From: Taibaiella sp041660405
Lineage (GTDB): Bacteria; Bacteroidota; Bacteroidia; Chitinophagales; Chitinophagaceae
DNA: 64,000 bases
NCBI GenBank assembly: GCA_041660405.1
Contig: JBAZWL010000010.1
Span: forward strand, 76,108-140,107
Reading direction: 5' to 3'
Part shown: positions 34,984 to 44,109 of the stretch, one piece after another
How positions within the stretch are numbered: position 1 is the first letter of the stretch
Layout of the letters: every line of letters begins with the position of its first letter
The notes under the pieces: generated by a model
What the model was told of the DNA's origin: nothing
Seen by the model: only the letters and a program-made list of their open reading frames with translations
The model's database searches: none
Position numbers and translations under genes: made by a program

Positions 34984-35430
34984 ATGTTGAAGCATATTTT
35001 AGTGTCCCTGTTTTTTTGTACACCTTTCCTGGTTAATGCCCAGGTGACCCATGATCCTAATGAGGCATTTACTTGGGCAACATCAACTAACAGGCCTATA
35101 CTACTCGTGTTTGAGGGTTCAGACTGGTGTTTGCCTTGTATCAAACTAGACCGGAAAGTATTATCTACAGATATTTTTATCCATTTTGCCAACGAGAGTC
35201 TTGTAGTTTTGAAGGCGGATTTTCCTCAAAAGAAAAAACTGGATCCATTACTGGCAAAACAATATGAACGGCTTGCAGAAATTTATAATAAAGAAGGTGC
35301 TTTTCCTAAAATGATCCTGATTACTCCTGACCAAAAGGAGCTGGGAACTATAAAGGCCAATTATGGAAAGCCAGAACAGCTGATCGAAAAACTGCAGCAG
35401 GAATTAAAGCTTTATCATGAAAAAATATAA
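34984..35430 (+). CDS. exported thioredoxin-like protein
   Basis: 148 residues. Signal peptide 1-20 (FLVNAQ), then a thioredoxin fold with FEGSDWCLPCIKLD (Cys49, Cys52) and a cis-Pro at FPKMILI. The DWC-x-x-C form is that of DsbD-gamma/thioredoxin_7 type proteins, which reduce periplasmic targets. It is the first gene of a four-gene operon, overlapping apbE by 14 bases, so it probably keeps a thiol protein of this system reduced; the Cys-rich DUF4266 product is the obvious candidate. That last step is inference. Confidence 0.88.
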   Translation: MLKHILVSLFFCTPFLVNAQVTHDPNEAFTWATSTNRPILLVFEGSDWCLPCIKLDRKVLSTDIFIHFANESLVVLKADFPQKKKLDPLLAKQYERLAEIYNKEGAFPKMILITPDQKELGTIKANYGKPEQLIEKLQQELKLYHEKI

Positions 35431-36337
35431 GGCCTGTAAAAGGCTTATGGGTTCTGATTTTGAGTTGATTTTTTGTGGTGAAGAGGAAGAGAGCAACTCG
35501 TGGCTGAACAGTGGTATTGCAGAGATACAAAGGCTGGAATACTTACTCACCGCATTCAGCGATACTTCCGAAACTGCCAAAATAAATTTGAACGCCGGAA
35601 TAGCTCCTGTCAAAGTTGAAACAGAAGTCTGGGCTTTGATACAACGTTGTATTCATTTGTCTGGTCTTACACAGGGCGCATTTGATATAACTTCAGGCGC
35701 ATTGAAAGCGTTATATTCTTTTAAGCACAAAACAGTTGCCTGGCCTGATAAGCAAGTATTAGCTGAAACACTTCAAATAACCGGATATCGTCATGTTGAT
35801 CTTCAGGATAACCATGAAGTATACCTGAAACGAAAAGGTATGCGTATTGGCTTCGGGGCTATCGGAAAAGGCTATGCTGCCGATTGCGTTAAAAAATTAT
35901 GGATGAATGCCGGTGTAACTTCGGGTGTGGTAAATGCAAGCGGTGATCTTACTGCCTGGGGACTACAACCCGATGGATCTTCCTGGAAAGTGGGTATTGC
36001 CAACCCTGATCATCCTCAACAAATTATTATGTGGTTGCCTGTGAATGATGCATCTGTAGCTACTTCCGGCAATTATGAACAATTCTTTGATCATAGGGGA
36101 ATTCGTTACTCACATAACATCGATCCTGCTACCGGATTGCCTGCCCGGTTTTTAAAAAGTGTAACCGTTGTAAGTCCTAGTGCAGAGCTTTCTGACGCTT
36201 TGGCCACCGCTGTTACGATTATGGGTGTAGAAGTCGGTATGAATTTTATTAACCAGTTACCACATGTTCATTGTGTGATCATTGATGAACAGAATAAAGT
36301 ATTTACCTCTGAAAAAATTAATACTTATGCCCCGTAG
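35417..36337 (+). CDS. apbE: FAD:protein FMN transferase (ApbE family)
   Basis: 306 residues with the ApbE motifs: KRLMGSDFELI at the start (usual MGTxF), IGFGAIGKGYAAD (substrate/FAD pocket), VNASGDLTAWG (family NxGGD, here SGD), YSHNIDPATG, and DALATAVTIMG (Mg-binding Asp and Thr). ApbE moves FMN from FAD to Ser/Thr of (D)xxTGAT motifs in extracytosolic proteins. No signal peptide is visible, unusual since targets are outside the cytoplasm. No xTGAT motif was found in any of the three partner proteins, so the acceptor is unknown. It overlaps both neighbours. Confidence 0.88.
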   Translation: MKKYKACKRLMGSDFELIFCGEEEESNSWLNSGIAEIQRLEYLLTAFSDTSETAKINLNAGIAPVKVETEVWALIQRCIHLSGLTQGAFDITSGALKALYSFKHKTVAWPDKQVLAETLQITGYRHVDLQDNHEVYLKRKGMRIGFGAIGKGYAADCVKKLWMNAGVTSGVVNASGDLTAWGLQPDGSSWKVGIANPDHPQQIIMWLPVNDASVATSGNYEQFFDHRGIRYSHNIDPATGLPARFLKSVTVVSPSAELSDALATAVTIMGVEVGMNFINQLPHVHCVIIDEQNKVFTSEKINTYAP

Positions 36338-36566
36338 TCAAAACAATATCAGCATAATGCTGTACATCAGTTTACTGATGAGTATTACGCTCACAACGGT
36401 ATCCTGTAGTACTGTGAAACCATATCAGCGCGCTTACCTCAACGACGCTGAAATGCAGGCCGGGAAACTGGATGTTGAAAAATTTGACGAGAATATGCAA
36501 ACCTACAGAGAAGGCGCTTCCGGTGGTGGTACCGGAAAATCAAGCGGTGGCTGTGGTTGCAATTAG
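36327..36566 (+). CDS. DUF4266 Cys-tailed lipoprotein
   Basis: 79 residues from the ATG that overlaps the apbE stop by 11 bases. Signal sequence 8-26, lipobox ending TTVSC with Cys27. The mature part is short: STVKPYQRAYLNDAEMQ (conserved DUF4266 core), then a Gly/Ser-rich tail ending GGTGKSSGGCGCN. The terminal CGC could bind a metal or form a redox pair. DUF4266 has no assigned function, but it recurs beside DUF3570, ApbE and thioredoxin genes. An upstream in-frame ATG at 36282 would place the signal too far in. Confidence 0.82.
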   Translation: MPRSQNNISIMLYISLLMSITLTTVSCSTVKPYQRAYLNDAEMQAGKLDVEKFDENMQTYREGASGGGTGKSSGGCGCN

Positions 36567-36602
36567 CATATAATTTATTTACCGACGTTTCGTAAAATTT
36601 TA

Positions 36603-37820
36603 ATGAAAAAGAAATACTTGCTGTTTGGATTACTCATGAAATCATTTTGCTCTTTTGCACAATCGGAGCAGCATGAAACCGTTTATAAAAAACAGAAATT
36701 AAAAGAAACAACAGTACAGGCTATATTTTCCTATTATATACAGGATGGAAACCATTCGGCTGTGACCGGAGGCAAAGGCACAGAAGAACTAACCGTTTAC
36801 GCACCTGAAGTTACGATTACCCATAAGCCTGATACTGTAAACACAATAACTTTTAATGCAGGTGTAGATGTAATCACTTCTGCTTCTACAGACAATATCG
36901 ATTTTGTGATCAGCTCGGCTTCACGTGTTGATGCAAGAAGCCATGTCAGCCTGGGTTATAGCCGCAAGTTGGGGAAAAGTGGTATCACAGCCGGAGTTAA
37001 TACCGGCCTTTCTATTGAATCAGATTATACCTCATTGCCTTTGGGTGTTTCCATATCCCATATTAATCCCGATGCATCAAGGGAGCTGCAAATTAATTTC
37101 CAATATTATTACGATGATTTGCGCTGGGGAAGGATTGATGACGATTACTATAAACCGGTAGGCCTGGTATATCCTTCGGAGTTGCGCTATAAAGAATGGT
37201 TCGACAATTATAAACGCAACTCTTACAATTTAAATTTTTCACTGTTTCAGATCGTGAATAAAAGGATGAACATTGCTTTTACACCGGGATTGATTTATCA
37301 GAACGGTTTATTGCCAACACCATTTCACAGGGTATATTTTAAAGAAGTAGTTTTACCAAAAGTAGAGAACCTGCCACAGCAACGCTGGAAAATCCCGGTC
37401 GGCTTTCAGGTTAATATTTTTGCAACAAACAGTATTATCATCCGGTCATATTATCGATTCTACTGGGATAATTTTGGCATATGGAGTAATACACTTTCAT
37501 TGGAAGTTCCTGTGAAAGTTAGTCCTGAATGGACTATTGCACCACATGTAAGATTTTATCAGCAAACGGCTTCTGAATATTTCAAGCCCTACAAAGAACA
37601 TGTAAAAGACGAAACTTTTTATACTTCCGATTATGATTTATCTGCATTTACCAGTATTAAAACAGGTATTACTTTACGGTATGCTCCACAAGCATCTTTC
37701 CTGAAATATTATTTCTTTAATGAAGCCGCTGTCCGGTATGCCTGGTATAAAAGATCGGATGGATTGAGTGCGCACATGATTACGTTGCTACTGGATTTGA
37801 AACGCTCTAAACTAAAGTAG
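36603..37820 (+). CDS. DUF3570 outer-membrane beta-barrel-like protein
   Basis: 405 residues. Signal peptide 1-19 (CSFAQ). The remainder is alternating beta strands with aromatic girdles (ARSHVSLGYSRKL, ELQINFQYYYDDLRWG, ITLRYAPQASFLKYYFFNEAAVRYAWY), as in an outer-membrane barrel, and matches the DUF3570 pattern (QDGNHSAVTGGxGTEEL near the N-terminus). Last gene of the operon. It may hold or transport the ligand handled by the DUF4266 lipoprotein. Its stop codon TAG lies inside the palindromic repeat at 37817. Confidence 0.85.
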   Translation: MKKKYLLFGLLMKSFCSFAQSEQHETVYKKQKLKETTVQAIFSYYIQDGNHSAVTGGKGTEELTVYAPEVTITHKPDTVNTITFNAGVDVITSASTDNIDFVISSASRVDARSHVSLGYSRKLGKSGITAGVNTGLSIESDYTSLPLGVSISHINPDASRELQINFQYYYDDLRWGRIDDDYYKPVGLVYPSELRYKEWFDNYKRNSYNLNFSLFQIVNKRMNIAFTPGLIYQNGLLPTPFHRVYFKEVVLPKVENLPQQRWKIPVGFQVNIFATNSIIIRSYYRFYWDNFGIWSNTLSLEVPVKVSPEWTIAPHVRFYQQTASEYFKPYKEHVKDETFYTSDYDLSAFTSIKTGITLRYAPQASFLKYYFFNEAAVRYAWYKRSDGLSAHMITLLLDLKRSKLK

Positions 37821-37875
37821 AGACGCGCAATTGCGCGTCTCTACTACAATATTGTTTGATGCATTACGTCTCTAT
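37817..37875. repeat. palindromic repeat, family B (copy 2), containing two stop codons
   Basis: A perfect 28-bp palindrome (37817-37844; core AGACGCGCAATTGCGCGTCT) followed by a diverged unit GCATTACGTCTCTAT to 37875. The DUF3570 stop (37818-37820) is within the left end, and the pfkA stop (37872-37874, minus strand) is within the right end. The element fills the whole space between these convergent genes. Confidence 0.85.
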
Positions 37876-38843
37876 GAAGCCAATATTTTAGCCATTTCCA
37901 TCATTTGCATATTCAATGGCGCGTGTTGTTTTATAGCTTCTGCAAAGGGCGTATAAATAATCTCCTGGTTTTCCAGTCCGACCATGACCTGGGTCTCACC
38001 TTCAATCAAAGCATTGACTGCAGCATAGCCCATACGGCTGGCCTGTACACGATCAAAATAACTCGGAGATCCACCACGCTGAATATGCCCTAAAATGGTA
38101 GCCCTTACTTCCATATTAGGGAATTTTTCGATAATTTTTTTACGTACCGCTTCTGCACCACCAAAGTCGTCACCTTCCGCTACCACAATAATATTAACCA
38201 GCTTCTTTCTACGCTTATCGCTGCTGATACGTTTCAACATAGCTTTAAAATCGGTATTCAATTCCGGCACCAGGATATCTTCAGCACCACAGGCAATACC
38301 ACTATTCAAAGCAATATAACCTGCATCACGGCCCATGACTTCCACAATAAACATACGGTCGTGCGCTTCTGCTGTGTCCCTTATTTTATCTATAGCTTCT
38401 ACAGCAGTATTAACTGCTGTATCAAATCCTATGGTATAATCGGTGCCCGCCATGTCATTATCAATAGTACCCGGAATACCTACGGCCGGTAAAGAGTGTT
38501 CATTAAAAAAAACATTAGCTCCTTTAAATGTTCCATCGCCACCTATAAGGATCAAGCCTTCAATACCATTTTTCTTCAGATGTTGAAAAGCCTTTTTGCG
38601 GCCATCAACAGTCATAAAGTCCTTGCTCCGCGCAGTTTTAAGTATGGTACCACCTCTCTGTATAATATTAGAAACCGACGTAGTATCCATTTTATAAATA
38701 TCGCCTTCGATCATTCCCTGGTAACCCCGGCGAATGCCATAGATCTCCAGCTTATGGTATAATGCTGTACGTACTATGGCGCGTATAGCAGCATTCATAC
38801 CCGGGGCATCTCCTCCAGAGGTTAATAAAGCAATTTTTTTCAT
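37872..38843 (-). CDS. pfkA: ATP-dependent 6-phosphofructokinase
   Basis: 323 residues from MKKIALLTSGGDAPGMNAAI (an upstream ATG adds two residues). Group A PFK: GGDGTFKGA for ATP, GTIDNDMAGTDYTIGFDTA with the catalytic TIDND, MGRDAGYIAL and GHIQRGGSPSYFDR. It makes fructose 1,6-bisphosphate, the committed glycolytic step, and the E. coli-type length suggests an allosteric tetramer. GGDGT (rather than GGEGT/GGGGT) supports ATP over PPi as donor. Stands alone, ending in the family B repeat. Confidence 0.96.
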   Translation of the reverse strand: MKKIALLTSGGDAPGMNAAIRAIVRTALYHKLEIYGIRRGYQGMIEGDIYKMDTTSVSNIIQRGGTILKTARSKDFMTVDGRKKAFQHLKKNGIEGLILIGGDGTFKGANVFFNEHSLPAVGIPGTIDNDMAGTDYTIGFDTAVNTAVEAIDKIRDTAEAHDRMFIVEVMGRDAGYIALNSGIACGAEDILVPELNTDFKAMLKRISSDKRRKKLVNIIVVAEGDDFGGAEAVRKKIIEKFPNMEVRATILGHIQRGGSPSYFDRVQASRMGYAAVNALIEGETQVMVGLENQEIIYTPFAEAIKQHAPLNMQMMEMAKILAS

Positions 38844-38909
38844 TCTCATTTTGAAATAATGATTAAAGCCGTTACAATTTAAAAGGGAATATGTTCAACG
38901 TCTTTATTC

Positions 38910-39347
38910 TTAATTTACGCCTGTATGTCCAAAACCGCCGGTGCCACGATCTGTTTCATTCAAAGCCTCTACCTCGCTCCAGCCAATGGTTTCATGTTTT
39001 GAAATCACCATCTGTGCCACCCTTTCGCCGTCTTCAATGGTTTGTACTGCACCCGAAAGATTAACGATCGGAATTTTAATTTCACCGCGGTAATCGCTAT
39101 CAATCGTTCCTGGTGAATTAATGACTGTGATGCCTTTTTTAATAGCCATTCCACTACGGGGCCTGATCTGCGCTTCGTGTCCGTGAGGTAATTCTATAAA
39201 CAATCCCGTAGGCACCAGGATACGTTCCATAGGTTGCAGGGTAATCATTTCGGGAATGAATGCGCAAAGGTCCATTCCGGCAGAGCCTTGTGTCTGGTAT
39301 TTAGGTAAAGGATGGTGAGATTGATTAATGATATTTACTTTGGTCAT
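38910..39347 (-). CDS. dut: deoxyuridine 5'-triphosphate nucleotidohydrolase
   Basis: 145 residues, a typical trimeric dUTPase. All five motifs are seen: GSAGMDLCA, RPRSGMAIKKG, NSPGTIDSDYRGEI, ERVAQMVI and the C-terminal P-loop-like RGTGGFGHTG. It hydrolyses dUTP to dUMP, keeping uracil out of DNA and feeding thymidylate synthesis. Upstream is a 14-bp tandem duplication (39363-39390) of unknown meaning. It may be cotranscribed with the phosphatase gene upstream on the minus strand (84-base gap). Confidence 0.97.
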   Translation of the reverse strand: MTKVNIINQSHHPLPKYQTQGSAGMDLCAFIPEMITLQPMERILVPTGLFIELPHGHEAQIRPRSGMAIKKGITVINSPGTIDSDYRGEIKIPIVNLSGAVQTIEDGERVAQMVISKHETIGWSEVEALNETDRGTGGFGHTGVN

Positions 39348-39431
39348 TGTTTGATTTTTTTTAGTGGTCAGTTGTAAGTGGTCAGTTGTAAGTTTTTAAT
39401 TTGCAATATTGAAAGTTGAATATTATTAACC

Positions 39432-40196
39432 TCAAGCTATAATTGCCTGCCTAAGCTCTTCGTGCATAATACCATTTGTAGCCAGCGTTTCTTTATCCCA
39501 AACGGTATATGGGTTATTCATAAAATCGGTTACTTTTCCTCCGGCTTCTTCGACTATAAGATAACCTGCTGCTACATCCCATGGATTTAGGTTGTATTCC
39601 CAAAAACCATCAAAACGTCCGCAGGCTACCCAGCAGAGATCTAATGCTGCAGAGCCTAACCGGCGTACCGGAATACCACTGGTCACCAACCTTTCAAATA
39701 TACTAAAAGGATTTTTACCTTCGGGAAAATGATAAGGAAAACCGGTTACCAGGAAGGCTTTACCAAAATCCGTTTTGGAAGAAACCTGTATCGGCAAACC
39801 ATTTAAGAATGCACCTTTGCCTTTTTCGGCAAAGAACAATTCATTCATCATAGGGTTGTAAACTGCACCCATCAGCATTTTATCACCATCCATCAATCCT
39901 ATACTAATGCAGCAAAGCGGAATACCATGCGCATAGTTGACCGTGCCGTCTATTGGATCTATGATCCATTTGTAATTGGCCTGTGTATCATGTTCACCAT
40001 ATTCTTCGCCAATAATTCCATGGTCAGGATAAGCTTCCTTTATAATTTTGGTGATAAGCCTTTCGGAAGCCTGATCCACTTCTGTAACAAGATTATTTAC
40101 GCCTTCTTTGTGGGAAACAGTAAAAGGCCCGTTGAAATGTTTTTGTATCAGTAAGCCTGCCTCATTAATCGCCTTCAGCAATGTTTCTTTCATCAA
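39432..40196 (-). CDS. suhB: inositol monophosphatase-family protein
   Basis: 254 residues. Metal-binding motifs of the family: GEEYGEHD (Glu), WIIDPIDGTVNYAHGIP (DPxDGT) and WDVAAGYLIVEEAGG. It dephosphorylates myo-inositol-1-phosphate or similar sugar phosphates; SuhB in enterobacteria also acts in rRNA antitermination. Which role applies here is open. The first two codons are both Met. Normal length. Confidence 0.93.
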   Translation of the reverse strand: MMKETLLKAINEAGLLIQKHFNGPFTVSHKEGVNNLVTEVDQASERLITKIIKEAYPDHGIIGEEYGEHDTQANYKWIIDPIDGTVNYAHGIPLCCISIGLMDGDKMLMGAVYNPMMNELFFAEKGKGAFLNGLPIQVSSKTDFGKAFLVTGFPYHFPEGKNPFSIFERLVTSGIPVRRLGSAALDLCWVACGRFDGFWEYNLNPWDVAAGYLIVEEAGGKVTDFMNNPYTVWDKETLATNGIMHEELRQAIIA

Positions 40197-40348
40197 AACT
40201 TTGAATTATGATACGAAAGTAAAGTTCAATAATTATTTAAGCAAAACATATTTCTATTCGGGTTCGTAAACAAAAGAGGAATATATCCTTCCGGAAATAT
40301 TCCTCTTAAGGTTTTTGAACTTAAATATTTTTTTAGGTAAGCATATAA

Positions 40349-41779
40349 TTATAATTTAATTTCTTTGCCCAGATAATAGTCAATTACTTTCAGTTTAAAT
40401 AACATATCGTATTTAGCAGATAGTGCATCCGACGTTGCTTTTAAGGAATTGTTCTGCGTGGTCAGTAATTCTAAGGCATTCATCAGGCCTAGTTCATATC
40501 GTTTTTGTGCATATGCGTATGCTCTACCTGATGCTTCTTCTGCGCGGGCTGCCGCGTAGTATTTTTGTATAGCAACTTTAGCATCATAATAGGCTTTATA
40601 CACATCCTGTTTCAGCTTGAGCTTCGTAGACTGCATGGTCAGCTCTTTACTTTGAACATCTACTTTGGCACGATTTACATTTGTTCTCGAAGTCCATCCG
40701 CTAAACAAAGGAACGGTAAGGCTTAAGGCTACCGTTTGCCTGAAGTTGTTACTGAACTGATCCCCAAATGGTGTTGTTCTTGTAGCCAAAAAATAGGATG
40801 GCTCACTCACTGGGTAAGCTGTTCCGTTTACATCTACAATTTGTCCATTAGGTGTATATTGGATAAACTGTGCCCCTGTCACCTCTTTGAGTGTAGATGA
40901 ATAATTGGTACCGAACTGCCCGGCTAAGGATAATTGCGGATATAGAGCGCCACGGGAAACAGCAAGGCTTTTTTGTGCAGCATCAATACGCAACTGGCTG
41001 CTTCGTATCGACCCAAAATGATCATGCGCCTGAAGGTATACTTGCTCCGGATCCAGCGTACCCAATTCCGCCAATGGGATATTGTTTACATCTGGAGCTA
41101 TGGCCGTGTAAGGTGCCGATATTTCAAAATTCATAATGGCCTTCATATCCAGCAAAGATTGCTGATAACTGGCTACAGCTGTAAAGTAATTAGAGCTGTC
41201 TGTTGCAACCTGTGCCTGCATTTGAGCCAGGTCAAGTTCAGGTGATCTTCCGGCCTTTACAAAATATTCAGTTTGCTCCTCCTGCTTCAGGCTGAACTTA
41301 AGTTGATTTTCCTGAACCTTGATTTGTTCCTTTGCCATCAATATCCTTAAAAAGGCAGTGGCTACATTCAGCGATATATTATCTTTAAGTTGATCTACAT
41401 CTGCTATCGCTGCTTTGCTAAGAAATTTATTCTGGGAAATAGTATTGCGTTTCTGAAACCAGCCAAAAAGCAATACATCCACATTGCCGTTCAGACCGGA
41501 AAAGGTATATCCCTGATTGATAAACTGGTTGGTAGTAGGATCAATAGACCGACCATAACTGCGACCTATATCTCCACTTACAGAAGCATTGGGCAGCTGC
41601 GAAAGCTGGCTTTGCAATAGCTGCAACCTGGCCAGCCGTTCATTCAGTACACTTTGTTTAATATCAAGGTTATTATCTACTGCATACTTGATGGTTCTCT
41701 GCAGCGTCCACAGCGAATCCTGTGCCTGCACGGCGCCTGAGATCAATATAGCAATGACAGAAGCATATATTTTAAACAT
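40349..41779 (-). CDS. TolC-family outer-membrane efflux protein
   Basis: 476 residues. Signal peptide 1-19 (SGAVQAQ). Two outer-membrane-efflux repeats with long coiled-coil helices (LWTLQRTIKYAVDNNLDIKQS at the start; KYYAAARAEEASGRAYAYAQKRYELGLMNALELLTTQNN near the end) and beta-strand inserts around 95-110 and 300-350. Forms a trimeric channel used by RND, ABC or type I systems. No pump or adaptor gene is adjacent, so the partner is elsewhere. Confidence 0.92.
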   Translation of the reverse strand: MFKIYASVIAILISGAVQAQDSLWTLQRTIKYAVDNNLDIKQSVLNERLARLQLLQSQLSQLPNASVSGDIGRSYGRSIDPTTNQFINQGYTFSGLNGNVDVLLFGWFQKRNTISQNKFLSKAAIADVDQLKDNISLNVATAFLRILMAKEQIKVQENQLKFSLKQEEQTEYFVKAGRSPELDLAQMQAQVATDSSNYFTAVASYQQSLLDMKAIMNFEISAPYTAIAPDVNNIPLAELGTLDPEQVYLQAHDHFGSIRSSQLRIDAAQKSLAVSRGALYPQLSLAGQFGTNYSSTLKEVTGAQFIQYTPNGQIVDVNGTAYPVSEPSYFLATRTTPFGDQFSNNFRQTVALSLTVPLFSGWTSRTNVNRAKVDVQSKELTMQSTKLKLKQDVYKAYYDAKVAIQKYYAAARAEEASGRAYAYAQKRYELGLMNALELLTTQNNSLKATSDALSAKYDMLFKLKVIDYYLGKEIKL

Positions 41780-41901
41780 AGATCAGTTGTGATGATTAAA
41801 ATCCGGGTTTTGTAAATAAAAGATTACGGATTTGCAACAAAGATATTTATCCTTTTTCTGAATTAAGCACATTATGAAAAACGTTCAGCATAATATCTTT
41901 A

Positions 41902-43926
41902 TTATGCATTCCAGTATTTACGTAGCAACCACTCTGCTGCAGCAATCAATAATATTAAAAAGAAAAGCCATTTCCGGTCAATGAGATCAGTATAAGTTTT
42001 ATCTGCATGAATGACCGGCTTCACCGTTGGATTCTTTTTAAGGCTGTCGGTAAGCAATTGCATATTCGAATAAGTGAAAAAGTTGCCATCGGACTGGATG
42101 GAAAGCCTGGACAATAATTCATAGTCAGCATGAGTGCGCAATTGCTCCAGTGGTACAGATTCAACTATAAAAGAACCTTCAGACTCGAGATTTTTGCCAT
42201 TATAATTCACCTTACCTTTAAAAGTATAAGTACCCGGCGCAAGCAAGCCTACATTAATGCGGTAGCTGTTTCCACTTTTTTCCAATACGTAATTTAAAGA
42301 TTTGCCCGCGCTGTCTGCCAGTGACATATTGACTTGCGGAGTATTGATCAATTCACGGTTATCATTTTTCAGTTCGGCATAAATATTTACCTGCTCATTA
42401 TCGCTGAAAATATATTTATCCATAAACATCCGGAAAGGCCGTGCATCCTTCTTTACACTAAGCAAGCTTACCGTTTGCCTGATCAGCTCATCAACCACAT
42501 CATGCTTGCCTGAATTCTTATATTCATACAATCTCCAGCGCCATAACCCTTCACCGCAAAGTACTGCCTGGGGAACAGTTCCATTACGAAATATCCACAA
42601 GGGATAATCGGTAGTAATGTTACCTATTTTCTGACGCATTAATATCTGGGCATCTCCGGTAACGGAATAATTTCCATAAGGAGCTTGCAGGGGTGGCATT
42701 TTAGCCATTACATCCCTGATATTGGAAGCTAAAGTAAAATAGCTGAAAGCCGTGTTCAATTCAGGCAGCACATCATTAGTATTGCCCCCACCCGATAGTT
42801 TTACCAAAGATTGTTTTTGACTGAATGCATTGATATTACTTTGCCTGCCCAAGATATACCAGACCGGAATATTACCCAACTCCGGCTGCATACCGGACAG
42901 AGAAGGTACCTGGTGGGCAATTGCAAGATTAAAGGAATTCAGCGCAGGAATCTCACCTCCCGTAACTACAGTAACTTTATATTGAGGCACACTTTCCAAT
43001 GCTTCACGAATAGCTGCAACATCGGGGTGCGGCGCTGCTGCAAGTATCAGTACTTTAGTTTCTTCGTCTACTACCTCTACAAAGAAATCCATCTTGTTAT
43101 TCGATGTATTTTCTTCGCCCGCCTGTTGTGGAAGCGATACGGTATACCGTTGAAATCCTTTTACATCTGCCTTTGTCTCAAAACGTATAGAAGTTGTAAA
43201 ACGATCTTTATCTACTTTCAAAGCAGAACGACCAATGGTTTTCCCCTGATGCAATATGGAAAGCTCTGCATTAGCGCCGTTAAGTTTATCCGCTCTTATG
43301 TCTGTTATGATTTCAAAATTACTATTTAAGGCTACCGTTTTATTAGCATATACACGGGTTACACTAATATCTTTAGGTTGGGTACTATCGCCAAGCCCTA
43401 TCGTGAAAATAGGTATGGCAGCACCTAATGGCGCATACAAAGGATCAAGACCTTCGTTAAATATTCCGTCTGATGATAATATTATAGCACCAATATTCCG
43501 ATCCTGGTATTGTTCTGTAGCTGCCTGTAATGCTGCGGCTATATTCGTACTTCTTTGTTTATAGTTAAATAAACTGTCCTTATTAATGTCCCCGCCAAAA
43601 GCCAGTGGAACCAAAGTATAATCATTCTTCCATTGATCCCACAATTGCTTAGCCTTATTTTGATAGGCAACAGAATCTTTGCCCAAAGCATGGCGCATAG
43701 AACTTGAATTATCCTGCAGCCATAAAAGCAATGGCTTTTCCTCATCTGTTTTAGTAGAAGGAAATGCAGGGGCAAGCAATAACGCCGCTGTAAAGAAACA
43801 GGTAAGAAATCTTAGTAAAGCAGGAAGCCATTTCACAGGCAGATTTTTCCTGCGGTCGCTCCGGTAAATCAGTACCGCTGGCAGCAGACCAATTAAAATA
43901 CAAAGTAGCCAATATATTATATTCAT
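41902..43926 (-). CDS. VWA-like membrane protein of the BatA/CARDB type
   Basis: 674 residues from MNIIYWLLCILIGLLPAVLIY; an ATG seven codons up is less likely since it precedes the first membrane helix by polar residues. N-terminal helices at about 3-22 and 38-56, then a VWA-like domain (LLLWLQDNSSSMRH = degenerate MIDAS DxSxS; IGAIILSSDGIFNEG), a CARDB/Ig-like region (VTRVYANKTVALNSNFEI...), a class I glutaminase-like segment (VLILAAAPHPDVAAI) and a C-terminal membrane anchor. Such proteins are found near MoxR/Bat aerotolerance clusters, but no MoxR gene is here. Function unknown. Confidence 0.78.
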   Translation of the reverse strand: MNIIYWLLCILIGLLPAVLIYRSDRRKNLPVKWLPALLRFLTCFFTAALLLAPAFPSTKTDEEKPLLLWLQDNSSSMRHALGKDSVAYQNKAKQLWDQWKNDYTLVPLAFGGDINKDSLFNYKQRSTNIAAALQAATEQYQDRNIGAIILSSDGIFNEGLDPLYAPLGAAIPIFTIGLGDSTQPKDISVTRVYANKTVALNSNFEIITDIRADKLNGANAELSILHQGKTIGRSALKVDKDRFTTSIRFETKADVKGFQRYTVSLPQQAGEENTSNNKMDFFVEVVDEETKVLILAAAPHPDVAAIREALESVPQYKVTVVTGGEIPALNSFNLAIAHQVPSLSGMQPELGNIPVWYILGRQSNINAFSQKQSLVKLSGGGNTNDVLPELNTAFSYFTLASNIRDVMAKMPPLQAPYGNYSVTGDAQILMRQKIGNITTDYPLWIFRNGTVPQAVLCGEGLWRWRLYEYKNSGKHDVVDELIRQTVSLLSVKKDARPFRMFMDKYIFSDNEQVNIYAELKNDNRELINTPQVNMSLADSAGKSLNYVLEKSGNSYRINVGLLAPGTYTFKGKVNYNGKNLESEGSFIVESVPLEQLRTHADYELLSRLSIQSDGNFFTYSNMQLLTDSLKKNPTVKPVIHADKTYTDLIDRKWLFFLILLIAAAEWLLRKYWNA

Positions 43927-44109
43927 GAATTCAATTCCCGCTTTCAAGGTTTAAGTATGCAAGTTTAACGGAAAATGAGGGCATGGCAAATTTATTAACC
44001 GCATAATCATGAAATTATGCTTAATCCGTGTGTTGAAACCTGTAGATTAGTCGGAATTCTTTGAACTACTTTGCATTATCTTTGTTTCTACGTTACTGAT
44101 AAAGAAATA

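Noticed and set aside
39363..39390. Tandem duplication AGTGGTCAGTTGTA x2
   Set aside because: Only two copies, not in a promoter position I can define; probably slippage.
44071..44109. Upstream TTG start for the GH3 gene
   Set aside because: It overlaps the TATCTTTG -7-like box and adds residues outside the family consensus; ATG 44110 is used.
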